Shown here: positions 43,065 through 52,476 of the stretch, piece after piece
Layout of the letters: each line of letters begins with the position of its first letter
Numbering within the stretch: position 1 is the stretch's first letter
From: Psychrobacillus lasiicapitis
Lineage (GTDB): Bacteria > Bacillota > Bacilli > Bacillales_A > Planococcaceae
Assembly (NCBI RefSeq): GCF_006861795.1
Contig: NZ_VDGH01000012.1
Span: 62,001-126,000, forward strand
Reading direction: 5' to 3'
Length of the DNA stretch: 64,000 nt
The notes under the pieces: model-generated
Told to the model about the DNA's origin: nothing
Seen by the model: only the letters and a program-made list of their open reading frames with translations
Databases searched by the model: none
Program-made: the position numbers and the translations under genes

Positions 43065-44162
43065 TTATCCTACCAAAAATGGCGTTAAAAAATACGCAAG
43101 TAAACAGGCAGTCGCGATTCTAATAATTATCCCGATAATCGATGCTACTAAAGCTTCTCTCTCATTCAAGCTTGAAACTTCCGCCCAAGCTGCAGGAATT
43201 TGACCGAAAATAACGGATAATGGTAACCCAGAATTAGCTAAAACAAAAGAGCCAACTATTAATCGTGGATCAATGGACATCGATAGTTCTGCAAGCTGAG
43301 CTACAGCAAGCGTTGGAGCGGCAAGAATGGATACGATACCTGTCGCTGGTTCGATACTTAAAAATGTCAGTACATTAGATAAATTCGATTCAATCACACC
43401 CCAAGCTCCGAAAAATCTTAGTGCACCGATAAAGAAAAACACAGCTGCAACCGCTGGAATAATGATTAAAAATAGAAGCTCAGCCCCTTCTTTCGCAGAA
43501 GAAAAAATTGTTTCTAGAAATTTTGTTTTTGGCGTAAATCGGGGCAAACTTTCCAAATCAACCTTTTTAGTATCACGGTAAATAGTGACGGACAATATCC
43601 ATGGAACAACAATGATCGGAAGAAAAATAGAAAGTATAATAAGTGGAAACGGATTAATGTTAAACGCAGAAAGTGCAATGAGACCTAGCACTAACGTGGC
43701 AAAGGATTGCGGAGATTGTATCATCGTTGCAACTGCTATTTTTTGTTCTGCTTTCGTCGCTTTTGCCTTCACCAGAACAGGTCCAGCAATTTTTCCAGCC
43801 GCATTAATATCACCTAAAATATTATATACACTCGGTACAATGACAGATGGATTTATTTTAAGCAATTTCATAATCGGAACAAAAATCCGGATTAGCCCAT
43901 CCGTAAATCCTAAACGTTCAATCATACGTCCAAAAATCACACTAATAATGATGGCGATTCCTATTTCACTTGTTAAAAAAACATCCACTACAATAGGTTT
44001 TACCTCAGCAATAATCGTGTTGAAAAAATTAGAGAGTGAATTAGGATCAAATAATAGGATCAGTAACGAAGCAACAACTAATAGAATTCCGACAGCTTCC
44101 ACTGGATGCCATTTCGAACGAGAACCCTTTAATTTAAAGCTTGTTTCTTTATTTTTCTCCAC
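43065..44162 (-). CDS. Nucleoside-recognition (Gate) domain permease
   Basis: A 365-residue membrane protein with about nine to ten segments and paired Gate-type repeats (PSVYNILGDINAAGKIAGP and ANSGLPLSVIFGQIPAAWAE). Gate-domain proteins include nucleoside carriers and spore SpmA/SpmB relatives; the cargo here is unknown. The start is the GTG of VEKNKET, 8 nt after AGGGAGG, preferred to an ATG 13 codons upstream with no ribosome site. First gene of a two-gene operon with the amidohydrolase, divergent from the sulfatase 168 bp away. Confidence 0.75.
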   Translation of the reverse strand: MEKNKETSFKLKGSRSKWHPVEAVGILLVVASLLILLFDPNSLSNFFNTIIAEVKPIVVDVFLTSEIGIAIIISVIFGRMIERLGFTDGLIRIFVPIMKLLKINPSVIVPSVYNILGDINAAGKIAGPVLVKAKATKAEQKIAVATMIQSPQSFATLVLGLIALSAFNINPFPLIILSIFLPIIVVPWILSVTIYRDTKKVDLESLPRFTPKTKFLETIFSSAKEGAELLFLIIIPAVAAVFFFIGALRFFGAWGVIESNLSNVLTFLSIEPATGIVSILAAPTLAVAQLAELSMSIDPRLIVGSFVLANSGLPLSVIFGQIPAAWAEVSSLNEREALVASIIGIIIRIATACLLAYFLTPFLVG

Positions 44163-44330
44163 ACGAACAACCTCCCTACACTTTTTATACTTTATGTCCA
44201 ATTAGAAATATGTGTGTTTGTCTCTACTTGATCGATTAAGCATTCTTTTAAATTTAGCTAAAAAACTCCCAAACAATTCATAAATTCTAACGTAAAATAT
44301 AGAAAACATTTTTTAAGGGGTTGATAAATT

Positions 44331-46145
44331 TTGGAGGAGAAAGACACGAAATGGTCGGACATAAATTCGTGTGAACGAAAACCTAATTTCCTCATATTCC
44401 TAGTAGACGAGCAACGCTTTCCAACTGTTTATGAAAACGATGCACTAAAAAAGTGGCGGAAAGAAAATTTAAAAACACAAGAATTATTGCGAAATAACGG
44501 TTTAGAATTTCTTCATCACTATATCGGAAGTACTGCCTGCTCTCCGAGTAGAACAACTTTATACACAGGGCAATATCCATCTCTTCATGGAGTAACTAAA
44601 ACAACTGGAGGTGCTGCAAATGCATCTGAACCAGACATCTTTTGGCTTGATCCAAATAGCGTCCCTACCATCGGCGATTATTTTCGTGCAGCTGGCTACG
44701 ACACCTTTTGGAAAGGAAAATGGCATGCTTCCCATCAAGATATCTTAATACCTGGTACACAAAATGCGATGCTAAGTTATCATCCCGCAACCGGTGTTCC
44801 TAACACTTCAAATGAAGAACTCTATTTAGAAGCAGATCGCCTTGATGAATTTGGCTTTTCAGGGTGGCTTGGACCAGAACCACATGGGACAAATCCAAGA
44901 AATTCTGGTTCTTCTGCTCAAATTGGTACGAAAGGACGTGATGAAGTATACGCAAGAGAAGTGGTTAATCTCATCTCCTCACTTGAAAAAAACAGTCCAA
45001 AAGCAAATGCTAAACCATGGTTAATCGTCTCTTCCTTTATTAATCCGCATGATATCGCTTTATACGGAGATCTAACGGAAGTTTCTCCTTTGTTTAACTT
45101 TGATATAGACCCATCTGTTCCATTCATTCCACCTGCTCCTACTACTAATGAGTCACTACTTACAAAACCAACTGCACAAGAAAGCTATAAAGAAACATAC
45201 CCAAAAACCTTTCAACCTACTAGAGATACACTAGTTTATCGACAGCTATATTTTTCGTTGCACAAGCAAGTAGATGATGAGATGTCTAAAGTTTTTCAGG
45301 CATTAAAACAATCTAAGTTTTACGACAATACAATCGTTATCTTCACTTCGGATCACGGCGATTTGTTAGGAGCACACGGAGGATTGTTCCAAAAATGGTA
45401 TAACGCCTACGAAGAAACGATTCATGTTCCTTTTATTATTCATAGTCCCAAATTATTTTCTGAACGCAGAACCGCAGATATGTTAACAAGTCATGTGGAT
45501 ATTCTTCCCACACTACTTGGGCTTGCTAACATTGATGTGCATAAGATTGCAAAAGAACTTAAGCAAGATCATACTGAAGTTCATCCGCTTGTAGGACGTG
45601 ATCTTACACCTGTTGTATATGACAAAGATAAATCTCTTCAAATACATGATCCCGTCTATTTTATGTCGGACGATGATGTCACAAGAGGCTTAAACCAAGT
45701 TAGCTTCTCAGGGGAGCCTTATCAATCTGTGACACAGCCTAACCATCTTGAAGCGGTTATCGCCCGTCTCCCAACTGGTCAAAATAATGCACATGAAATA
45801 TGGAAGTTCACTCGTTACTTTGACAATCCACAATTTTGGAGCAATCCTGGAATAGAGGATCAAACAACCGAGATTAAAAGCCAAATTCCTATCGATGGAA
45901 CAATCAGTATATCCGTTTCAAAAATAACTACTAAAACCCATCCAGTCCCTGAAGAATATGAATTGTATAATCTAACGAAAGATCCACTTGAAATAGAGAA
46001 TTTATCTCCTCTTGCCCCTAAAAATGATGAGATAGATTATATTGAAAAACTCATGAAAAAGTTATTAGAGGAACAATGCAAACAAAAAAGATTACAACCT
46101 AGAAGTGGACTAGTACCAGGTCAACCAAATTGCCAAGACAAATAA
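44331..46145 (+). CDS. Sulfatase / alkaline phosphatase superfamily hydrolase
   Basis: A 604-residue sulfatase-fold enzyme. The formylglycine signature is intact (STACSPSRTTLYTGQYP, Cys converted to formylglycine), with metal residues in FLVDEQR and TSDHGDLLGAHG. No signal peptide, so it is a cytoplasmic hydrolase of sulfate or phosphono esters. No maturase (FGE or radical-SAM) gene is in the window. Start TTG, 10 nt after AAGGGG. A modular repeat begins at its stop codon. Divergent from the amidohydrolase/permease operon, which might act in the same pathway (inference). Confidence 0.87.
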   Translation: MEEKDTKWSDINSCERKPNFLIFLVDEQRFPTVYENDALKKWRKENLKTQELLRNNGLEFLHHYIGSTACSPSRTTLYTGQYPSLHGVTKTTGGAANASEPDIFWLDPNSVPTIGDYFRAAGYDTFWKGKWHASHQDILIPGTQNAMLSYHPATGVPNTSNEELYLEADRLDEFGFSGWLGPEPHGTNPRNSGSSAQIGTKGRDEVYAREVVNLISSLEKNSPKANAKPWLIVSSFINPHDIALYGDLTEVSPLFNFDIDPSVPFIPPAPTTNESLLTKPTAQESYKETYPKTFQPTRDTLVYRQLYFSLHKQVDDEMSKVFQALKQSKFYDNTIVIFTSDHGDLLGAHGGLFQKWYNAYEETIHVPFIIHSPKLFSERRTADMLTSHVDILPTLLGLANIDVHKIAKELKQDHTEVHPLVGRDLTPVVYDKDKSLQIHDPVYFMSDDDVTRGLNQVSFSGEPYQSVTQPNHLEAVIARLPTGQNNAHEIWKFTRYFDNPQFWSNPGIEDQTTEIKSQIPIDGTISISVSKITTKTHPVPEEYELYNLTKDPLEIENLSPLAPKNDEIDYIEKLMKKLLEEQCKQKRLQPRSGLVPGQPNCQDK

Positions 46146-46459
46146 AGTAAAACTTCAATCAGTGGGGGTTTTTCGACGCACAGGACGTCCTAGTGGGGAC
46201 GTTGCGACATGGACGTCGCGCTTTTAGTCCCCGTCATCCCCCACTGATTGTTAGTTGTGTCCCACACGATGTGGGTCACACAGACGTTGCAAACGCTCTT
46301 TTATTTTGCGACGAGCTTTGCGCAGGAGCAACACGATGTTGCGTCCTTAGTCTGGGATCATTTCATCGGGCGCATGCCAGCAGTTGATCTCCCGCTTATC
46401 TTTTCGCTTTTCTTACATCTTGAAGCGGGAGTCTTACTGCCCGTTAATGCGGGATAAAA
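46143..46459. repeat. Modular structured repeat, copy C (largest)
   Basis: 317 bp, beginning with the TAA stop of the sulfatase gene (TAAAGTAAAACTTCAATCAG). It has all modules: the AATCAGTGGGGG/CCCCCACTGATT stem with GACGT-rich insert, the ACGATGTGGGTCACACAGAC module of about 105 nt, and the CTCCCGCTTATC / GAAGCGGGAG hairpin closing GCGGGATAAAA. The CTCCCACTT of copy B reads CTCCCGCTT here with AAGCGGGAG on the other arm, a compensatory change that keeps the pair. Confidence 0.8.
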
Positions 46460-46506
46460 GCAACCTCTCGCCATACATTTAAGTAAGGCGAGAGATTGCT
46501 TTTTTA
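46457..46506. terminator. Bidirectional terminator
   Basis: AAGCAACCTCTCGCC (46458-46472) / GGCGAGAGATTGCTT (46487-46501) with T-runs on both sides, between the sulfatase repeat and the convergent antiporter gene. Confidence 0.88.
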
Positions 46507-48546
46507 ATGAGATTGTACACTGTTTTCTTCCATCCAGTAAGCTTCTCTAATATTAATCTGTCTGCGAATTTTCCTCATAATATCACTGGAAACTTCACCT
46601 GTTTCATATAAGCTTTGAATCTCATCACGTTCCGCTTGAAAGGCTTTGTCTCTCAACTCTCGCTGCTCTCGAATATATTTACTTGAGTCGGCACCTTTAC
46701 GCGCTAATTTAAACTTTAAGATCATTTCATTGTACTCTCCGATAATCAATTCATTGATTCCTTCATTTTCAGGGGTCATTGTTTCTCTCAAATAGGCGAT
46801 TGCTGCTTGCGCCATTTCCATTTTAAGCATGGCCACTTTTTTGTTTTTTTCAATGCGGGCTCTAAAAGATTTGTGTTTCCTTGACTTAAACAAGCTTGCT
46901 AAATTAAATATTCCTCGCTTTACAATTGTCCATATGAATAATCCTCTGTATAACAAGCGATTCGTAACAGCAACTCGCATTCGATGGATATGCTCTTCCA
47001 ATAAATATAGCGACTCCCGATTGATTTGCTCACTTGTTTGCAACTTTTCTATATAATTTATTTCTACCTCTAATGCTTTCAAACGTGTTTCGGTTTCTAA
47101 TGCCTTTCTTCGAGCACTTTCTTCCTCACTTATATAAATCAGATCATTACGAACTTGATTATAGTGCGAGATAATGGAAACAGCTGCTCCTCTGTTTTCG
47201 TCAGTAGTTAATTCACGCATCGTCTTAATCGCAGCATCCATTGAAAGAAGGATTGCTTTTCTCTCCATTTCCTCTTTCAGCTTTTCTGTGTTCCCTTTTT
47301 CTGTTTTTGCAATAATAGGCAGGAAAATACTTGCCAAGATAAGTGTCACCAAAATTACACCTGCTGCGATGAAAATAATTAATGAACGTTCTGGAAATAC
47401 ATCGCCATTAGCTAAAAAGTACGGAATCGTAAAAGCTCCAGCGAGTGTTACAGCACCTCGGACACCTGAAATGGTCGTAATGCTAATATACCTGAGTGAC
47501 GGCTTTGGTAACTGCTCTGCCTTAAGCAGCCATCCGCCCCACCATCCTGCAAATATCCAAACAAAGCGTAATAATAAAAGAGAAGCAGTAATGATTAAAA
47601 TATACTTAATCACTTCAAAATTATTGAACATAGGACTTTCAAAAATTTCCCGAGAAACACTTGGTATTTGTAGTCCTAGCAATACAAATACAAGTCCATT
47701 CAAAATATAAATAAGAATGGTCCATGTACTTTTGGAAACAATCTGTAATTGCACATTTGGTGATTGCTCCCGATCTCGATAAATTGCGTGCACGATACCA
47801 GCTGCTACAACAGATAAAATACCTGAAAGATGAAAATGCTCAATAACATAAAAAATGATAAACGGTGTCAATAACTGGATAAGCATGTGAAGCGTGACAT
47901 CTTCCATGCCTAACCGCCGGATAAATACTTTCAATCGAATAATGATGAAAGCAAGCACTGCTCCCCCAACAAATCCTCCGATTGCGATCAATAAAAAGCT
48001 CCAGCTTGCTTCCGCAAGTGAAAATACCCCCGTTACCGTTGCTGCAACTGCAAATTTAAAGGCAACCAATCCAGAGGCATCATTCATAAGCCCCTCGCCT
48101 TCAAGCACATGCATAATCGTTTTCGGCATTTTGACTCGACTTGAAATAGCTCCAACCGCCACTACATCTGTCGGCGATAAAATAGCCGCAAGTGCAAAAG
48201 CCGCCGATAGCGGAATCGAAGGGATTAACCATTGAATTAGATACCCAATAACAACTACAGTTAGAAACACGAGTCCCAGCGCTAACAATAAAATAGGCTT
48301 CCGTAGTTTCCAAAGGTCTTTCCTAGACACATTCTTTCCGTCATAAAATAGAAGTGGAGCAATAAATAGGATAAAAAATAACTCTGGCTCCATCGGAACA
48401 TGTATCCCTAACGGCAAGGCCGCAAGCAATACACCGAGTGCAATTTGAATTAGTGGGACTGGTATGTATGGCATGAAATGATTTATAAAATTAGAAAGCC
48501 CAATAATGGCTAACAAGAGTAGGATAATCATTAAAAATTCCATCAT
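46504..48546 (-). CDS. Na+/H+ antiporter, CPA1 family
   Basis: A 680-residue protein: about twelve membrane segments (1-400) and a long charged helical cytoplasmic tail (410-680). Transport-site motifs ALAAILSPTDVVAVGAI and EGLMNDASGLVAF are as in CPA1 antiporters; VRGAVTLAGAFTIPYF is also typical. Size and tail resemble B. subtilis NhaK/YvgP-type proteins. It expels Na+ (or K+/Li+) in exchange for H+. Ribosome site AAAGGAG with two adjacent ATG codons; the second has the better spacing. Monocistronic. Confidence 0.9.
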   Translation of the reverse strand: MMEFLMIILLLLAIIGLSNFINHFMPYIPVPLIQIALGVLLAALPLGIHVPMEPELFFILFIAPLLFYDGKNVSRKDLWKLRKPILLLALGLVFLTVVVIGYLIQWLIPSIPLSAAFALAAILSPTDVVAVGAISSRVKMPKTIMHVLEGEGLMNDASGLVAFKFAVAATVTGVFSLAEASWSFLLIAIGGFVGGAVLAFIIIRLKVFIRRLGMEDVTLHMLIQLLTPFIIFYVIEHFHLSGILSVVAAGIVHAIYRDREQSPNVQLQIVSKSTWTILIYILNGLVFVLLGLQIPSVSREIFESPMFNNFEVIKYILIITASLLLLRFVWIFAGWWGGWLLKAEQLPKPSLRYISITTISGVRGAVTLAGAFTIPYFLANGDVFPERSLIIFIAAGVILVTLILASIFLPIIAKTEKGNTEKLKEEMERKAILLSMDAAIKTMRELTTDENRGAAVSIISHYNQVRNDLIYISEEESARRKALETETRLKALEVEINYIEKLQTSEQINRESLYLLEEHIHRMRVAVTNRLLYRGLFIWTIVKRGIFNLASLFKSRKHKSFRARIEKNKKVAMLKMEMAQAAIAYLRETMTPENEGINELIIGEYNEMILKFKLARKGADSSKYIREQRELRDKAFQAERDEIQSLYETGEVSSDIMRKIRRQINIREAYWMEENSVQSH

Positions 48547-48695
48547 CTATCTCCTTTCTATATGTTCTATTAATAAGTGTAAAACTGTTTTTAAAGGAAT
48601 ACAAATACTAGGGACTTCGCCTTTTAAAAAGCAGTTATTTAATACAAGTACTTAAACCTTGTGTCAACTTTGAATTCCTTATTCAAAATTTAGTT

Positions 48696-48732
48696 AAAAG
48701 AGGTAGCTGCATTAAGCAACTACCTCTTTTAT
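48696..48732 (-). terminator. Terminator of the amino-acid ABC operon
   Basis: AAAAGAGGTAG...CTACCTCTTTT hairpin with a 12-nt centre just after the ABC ATPase gene. Confidence 0.7.
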
Positions 48733-48753
48733 CATCAAATATTTTTATAATTC

Positions 48754-49503
48754 TTACTCAACTATCGACAAAAATTGTCTTGTTCTTGCTTCCTTTGGTT
48801 TAAGAAAGATTTCATCTGATGTACCTTGCTCCACTATTACGCCATTATCCATAAAAATGACTCTATCCGCAACCTCTTTCGCAAAGTTCATCTCGTGAGT
48901 AACTATAACCATCGTCATTCCTTCTTTAGCTAGATCTTTGATAACTTGAAGAACTTCTTTTACAAGTTCAGGGTCTAGCGCCGACGTAGGTTCATCATAA
49001 AGCATAACCACTGGATTTAACGCTAATGACCGAGCTATTGCTACTCTTTGCTGCTGACCACCCGACAATTGAGCCGGATAATGATTGCAACGATCACCCA
49101 GACCTACTTTTATAAGTAGGTCTTGCGCTATATTTCTAGCCTCGTCCAACTTAGTGCCGTGTATAATAATTGGTCCTTCCATTACATTTTCAATTGCTGT
49201 TTTATGCGGGAATAGGTTAAATGACTGAAACACAAAACCCGTTATCTTTCTTAGCTCCCTTATTTCTTTTTTCCTTCTTCGATCTAACTTTCCATCTATA
49301 TCTACTTGGAACTCTCCGATTCGAATGATTCCATCCGATGGCTCTTCTAAAAAGTTTAGGCAACGTAATAATGTTGATTTTCCGGAACCACTTGGTCCCA
49401 TTATGACGACTACTTCACTTTTAGCAATTGTTAGGTCGATTCCTTTTAATACTTCATTTAAGCCAAAACTCTTTTTCAAATTATTAATTTGAATAATACT
49501 CAT
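48754..49503 (-). CDS. Polar amino-acid ABC transporter ATPase
   Basis: A 249-residue GlnQ/HisP-type ATPase. Walker [17 protein letters not shown]-loop [11 protein letters not shown], signature LSGGQQQR, Walker [14 protein letters not shown] and H-loop VTHEM all intact. Powers uptake of a polar amino acid together with the permease and binding protein of the same operon. Good GGAG ribosome site. Last of four genes. Confidence 0.93.
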   Translation of the reverse strand: MSIIQINNLKKSFGLNEVLKGIDLTIAKSEVVVIMGPSGSGKSTLLRCLNFLEEPSDGIIRIGEFQVDIDGKLDRRRKKEIRELRKITGFVFQSFNLFPHKTAIENVMEGPIIIHGTKLDEARNIAQDLLIKVGLGDRCNHYPAQLSGGQQQRVAIARSLALNPVVMLYDEPTSALDPELVKEVLQVIKDLAKEGMTMVIVTHEMNFAKEVADRVIFMDNGVIVEQGTSDEIFLKPKEARTRQFLSIVE

Positions 49504-49539
49504 GGGCGACTCCTTTCATTCGTATTTCGAATAGAGTAC

Positions 49540-50196
49540 TTATCGAACTAAGTATTTGGAAGTTCTAACTTCCAATTTATCTAATAGAGTTGTAAAGAAA
49601 GTTATCAAAACCCAATATATAGCGGCGGCTATCAAATATATCGTAAGTGGTTCAAATGTTTTTGCGATTATCAAACTCGACATTTGTAATAATTCCGTTA
49701 CAGTTATTACTGAGACGAGAGAGGTATCTTTAATAAGTACGATAAATGAGTTGGACAAGGTAGGAATAGCGATTCGAAGACTTTGTGGCAAAATTATTCT
49801 CTTCAAAGCCTGCGAATAAGTCATCCCCATTGATAGAGATGCTTCCATTTGTCCATTATCTACAGCAAGTATAGATGCACGAAAAGATTCGGAAAGGTAT
49901 GCACCTGCATTTAGACTCAAAGCCATTACTCCTGAAGATATTGGATCTAAAGCTATACCAATTTGCGGTAAACCATAGTAAATGACAAAAATTTGCACAA
50001 GAAGCGGAGTTCCACGGATAATAGAAACATATGTCGTAGCAATTCCATTTAATATGCTCACTTTTACTATTCTTATTATTGCAGTGAAAAAGCCAATTAT
50101 TAAAGCGATTATAATCGAGATTCCTGCCAAACAAATAGTCATTAAAGTTGCTTTAAGTAGGGATGGCAATGAATCTAATATTATTGTGACGTCCAT
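49540..50196 (-). CDS. Polar amino-acid ABC transporter permease
   Basis: A 218-residue HisM/GlnP-type permease with about five membrane segments; the conserved RGTPLLVQIFVIYYGLP and the EAA loop EASLSMGMTYSQALKRIILPQSLR are clear. Third gene of the operon, between the dehydrogenase and the ATPase. AGGAGG ribosome site. Probably works as a homodimer since no second permease is encoded. Confidence 0.92.
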   Translation of the reverse strand: MDVTIILDSLPSLLKATLMTICLAGISIIIALIIGFFTAIIRIVKVSILNGIATTYVSIIRGTPLLVQIFVIYYGLPQIGIALDPISSGVMALSLNAGAYLSESFRASILAVDNGQMEASLSMGMTYSQALKRIILPQSLRIAIPTLSNSFIVLIKDTSLVSVITVTELLQMSSLIIAKTFEPLTIYLIAAAIYWVLITFFTTLLDKLEVRTSKYLVR

Positions 50197-50243
50197 ACAT
50201 CATCATCCTCCTATCCGACAAGCCAAACAGTATTTACACTTCT

Positions 50244-51398
50244 TCACATAAAGGCTTCTTCTTTGTAATTTATTTCGATACCTAAGCTACTTAATTCCTC
50301 TACAAATGGCTGGAACCGCTCCCTTATGATTAAGCTCTCTACTGGGACAACACCAGTTTCCGTTATCTTTTTACTAGTTATCCATTTAGCGATTAATGCA
50401 GCAGGAATTGCTGTAGTCTTTGCCATAGACGTAATTTGTCGCTCATAATCATATAAATCGACCATTTCCCAAATATGTTTTGTTGCTTTCCCTTCTTTGA
50501 TCCCACTTACTTCTACCCGGAGCACTGTAATATCTTCATTACTAGCACCAATCATTTTGGGAGCAAGAATTTTTTCCGCAATCGCTCGTGGAGTTATCGT
50601 AATTTCACCAAGCGTAATTGGTTTATCATCAAGAAACCCTAGTTCCCCTAAAACACTCATTTTGTCCCAATGCCCTGGATAACGAACAGTTTTTTCATAC
50701 AAATTTTTCACTTTATCTTTAAGTGTGTACCCAGTGCTATGCGCATCTGTGATTACCGTCTCACAGTTACCTACCGGGTCTGGAAAAGTTATTTTTTCTA
50801 ATCCCGATAGAGGAGGTAATTCTACAAGTTCCCCATTTTCAACTGCGATTGCTGGTTTTGTATAAAGACCTAAAACGCTTTCAAGACGGAAAACAACTTG
50901 ATACCAAAGTGGTGGTACAGGATGTCTAGGAATTCCTCCGCAAATCATGACCGCTTCTTCAGCATCATCTAGCATTTCAATTCCTTGAGCTGCCAGGAAG
51001 TTTGTTATCCCAGGAGCAACACCACATCCAGGTACAATTAATACACCCGCTTCTTGTGCTTCTTGATGCAATTCCACTTTTTCATTAAACTTTGATCCGA
51101 CAAGATCTACTAAATGACATTTCGATGCGATCGCCGCTTTTATTGCGATAGGGCTTAACGAATGCGGAAGACACGCAACCGCTACATCTGCGCCTTCTAA
51201 TATTTTTGCAATATCTTCTTCCGTATCTAATGACGCTATTTTACCGACTACTTTAGGGTTATTTGCGATTTCCAAACATGTATCTATATTTTCTTGTCTC
51301 ACATCAACCGCTGTAATTTCATCAATACTATTAAATTTAGCAACTTCACTAACTACTGTCGTACCAATCATCCCAGTTCCTAATACAACGATGCGCAA
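50244..51398 (-). CDS. Lysine 6-dehydrogenase-like protein (saccharopine dehydrogenase family)
   Basis: A 384-residue Rossmann-fold dehydrogenase: NAD-binding VVLGTGMIGTTVVSEVAKF at the N-terminus, then GVAPGITNFLAAQG, ICGGIPRHPVPPLWYQVVF, ESVLGLYTKPAI and TVRYPGHWDKM, which follow the layout of lysine 6-dehydrogenase from thermophilic Bacillales. That enzyme oxidatively deaminates lysine at the epsilon-amino group using NAD. Position second in an amino-acid uptake operon fits catabolism of the imported amino acid (lysine, ornithine or similar). Start TTG, 7 nt after GGGAGGG. Exact substrate unknown. Confidence 0.75.
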   Translation of the reverse strand: MRIVVLGTGMIGTTVVSEVAKFNSIDEITAVDVRQENIDTCLEIANNPKVVGKIASLDTEEDIAKILEGADVAVACLPHSLSPIAIKAAIASKCHLVDLVGSKFNEKVELHQEAQEAGVLIVPGCGVAPGITNFLAAQGIEMLDDAEEAVMICGGIPRHPVPPLWYQVVFRLESVLGLYTKPAIAVENGELVELPPLSGLEKITFPDPVGNCETVITDAHSTGYTLKDKVKNLYEKTVRYPGHWDKMSVLGELGFLDDKPITLGEITITPRAIAEKILAPKMIGASNEDITVLRVEVSGIKEGKATKHIWEMVDLYDYERQITSMAKTTAIPAALIAKWITSKKITETGVVPVESLIIRERFQPFVEELSSLGIEINYKEEAFM

Positions 51399-51448
51399 AT
51401 TCTATTCCCTCCCAATTCCGATTATTTTTGAAAAATATATTCTTATTA

Positions 51449-52231
51449 TTAGTTTTCTATAGGGTCTGTTCCAAACCACTTCTTATAAATTTCGTTATAT
51501 GTTCCATCTTCTCTCATGTCACTTAACGCTGCATTTAGCTTCTTTACAAAATCTTCATTTCCTTTATTAACTGCCATTGCAATCTCGTCTTTTTTAACAA
51601 TATCACTCGCAACTTTTATTGGAAGATTGTTTTCTTTAATGTTGTAGCTCATTAACAACTGATCATTAATAATGACATCTAATCGTTTATTCGTAAGATC
51701 TTCTAAATAATCACTAAATGCTTTATATAATTTAACGTCTGCACCATCAACTGTTTTTGCAATCTCTTCAAAAGTTGTCCCTCCACCAACACCAACTTTC
51801 TTTCCTTTAATATCCTCAAGTTTTGTTATGTCATTTGTTTCTTTACGGGTTATTAAAACGGAACCTGTAATAACATATGGGTCAGTAAAATCAACGCTTT
51901 TTTTCCGTTCCTCTGTTACAGACATCTGGCCAATAATTACATCGAATTTATCTGCCTTTAAACCACCTATTAAACCCTCCCACTTCGTAGTAATGAAGTT
52001 AGCTTTAACTCCTAATCTTTTCGCAATTTCATTCGAAATGTCTACATCAAAACCTTGCAATTCATTGTTTTCATCTAAGTAGTTAAATGGGGGGTAGGTG
52101 CCTTCAAATGCCACATTCAACTCTTTGGATTTTTCAATGCGATCTAACACTTTCCCTCCTCCAGAACCACAACCTGCCACAATACTAATGACAAAAAAGG
52201 TTATAACGAACAAAATTAAATTCTTCTTCAA
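51449..52231 (-). CDS. Polar amino-acid ABC transporter substrate-binding lipoprotein
   Basis: A 260-residue type II binding protein. Start TTG (LKKNLILFVITFF), 7 nt after AAAGGAGG; lipobox IVAGC (Cys about 21). Family motifs: FEGTYPPFNYLDENNELQGF, DVDISNEIAKRLGV, GQMSVTEERKKSVDFTDPY and the C-terminal GTYNEIYKKWFG. Binds a polar amino acid at the outer membrane face. First gene of a four-gene operon with the dehydrogenase, permease and ATPase. Confidence 0.92.
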   Translation of the reverse strand: MKKNLILFVITFFVISIVAGCGSGGGKVLDRIEKSKELNVAFEGTYPPFNYLDENNELQGFDVDISNEIAKRLGVKANFITTKWEGLIGGLKADKFDVIIGQMSVTEERKKSVDFTDPYVITGSVLITRKETNDITKLEDIKGKKVGVGGGTTFEEIAKTVDGADVKLYKAFSDYLEDLTNKRLDVIINDQLLMSYNIKENNLPIKVASDIVKKDEIAMAVNKGNEDFVKKLNAALSDMREDGTYNEIYKKWFGTDPIEN

Positions 52232-52309
52232 CTCTTGTCCTCCTTTGTTTTGTAAAAATAACTCCATTTTTTCCTGTATAAATGGGCGTGTGAAGGAATC
52301 CGTTAAATG

Positions 52310-52335
52310 CTTGTCCTATATTTGAATAGGACAAG
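52310..52335 (-). promoter_or_regulatory. Perfect inverted repeat upstream of the ABC operon
   Basis: CTTGTCCTAT / ATAGGACAAG, 10-bp perfect arms with a 6-nt centre, about 80 nt before the binding-protein start. No T-run follows, so it is more likely an operator or leader hairpin than a terminator. No lysine riboswitch blocks are visible in this leader. Confidence 0.55.
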
Positions 52336-52476
52336 TTAATCCCTTTCATAAAGTGTATTCTGAAAGATTCGCATTTATTATCAAATATATTAATAAACTC
52401 TTATTAGAAATTGCCGTTCCAAATATTCAAATTACTCATATACTAGTTTGAGTACAAGATACAAGGAGGTATTTTT

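Noticed and set aside
43585-44205. A 206-codon plus-strand ORF
   Set aside because: Antisense to the Gate-domain permease; its composition is that of a reversed membrane protein.
46193-46457. Overlapping ORFs of 64-69 codons in repeat copy C
   Set aside because: They fall inside a structured non-coding repeat, differ between copies and lack ribosome sites.
47174-47710. A 178-codon plus-strand ORF
   Set aside because: Antisense to the Na+/H+ antiporter, with no supporting signals.
52232-52476. Possible lysine riboswitch before the ABC operon
   Set aside because: None of the conserved L-box blocks are present; only a simple inverted repeat is seen.
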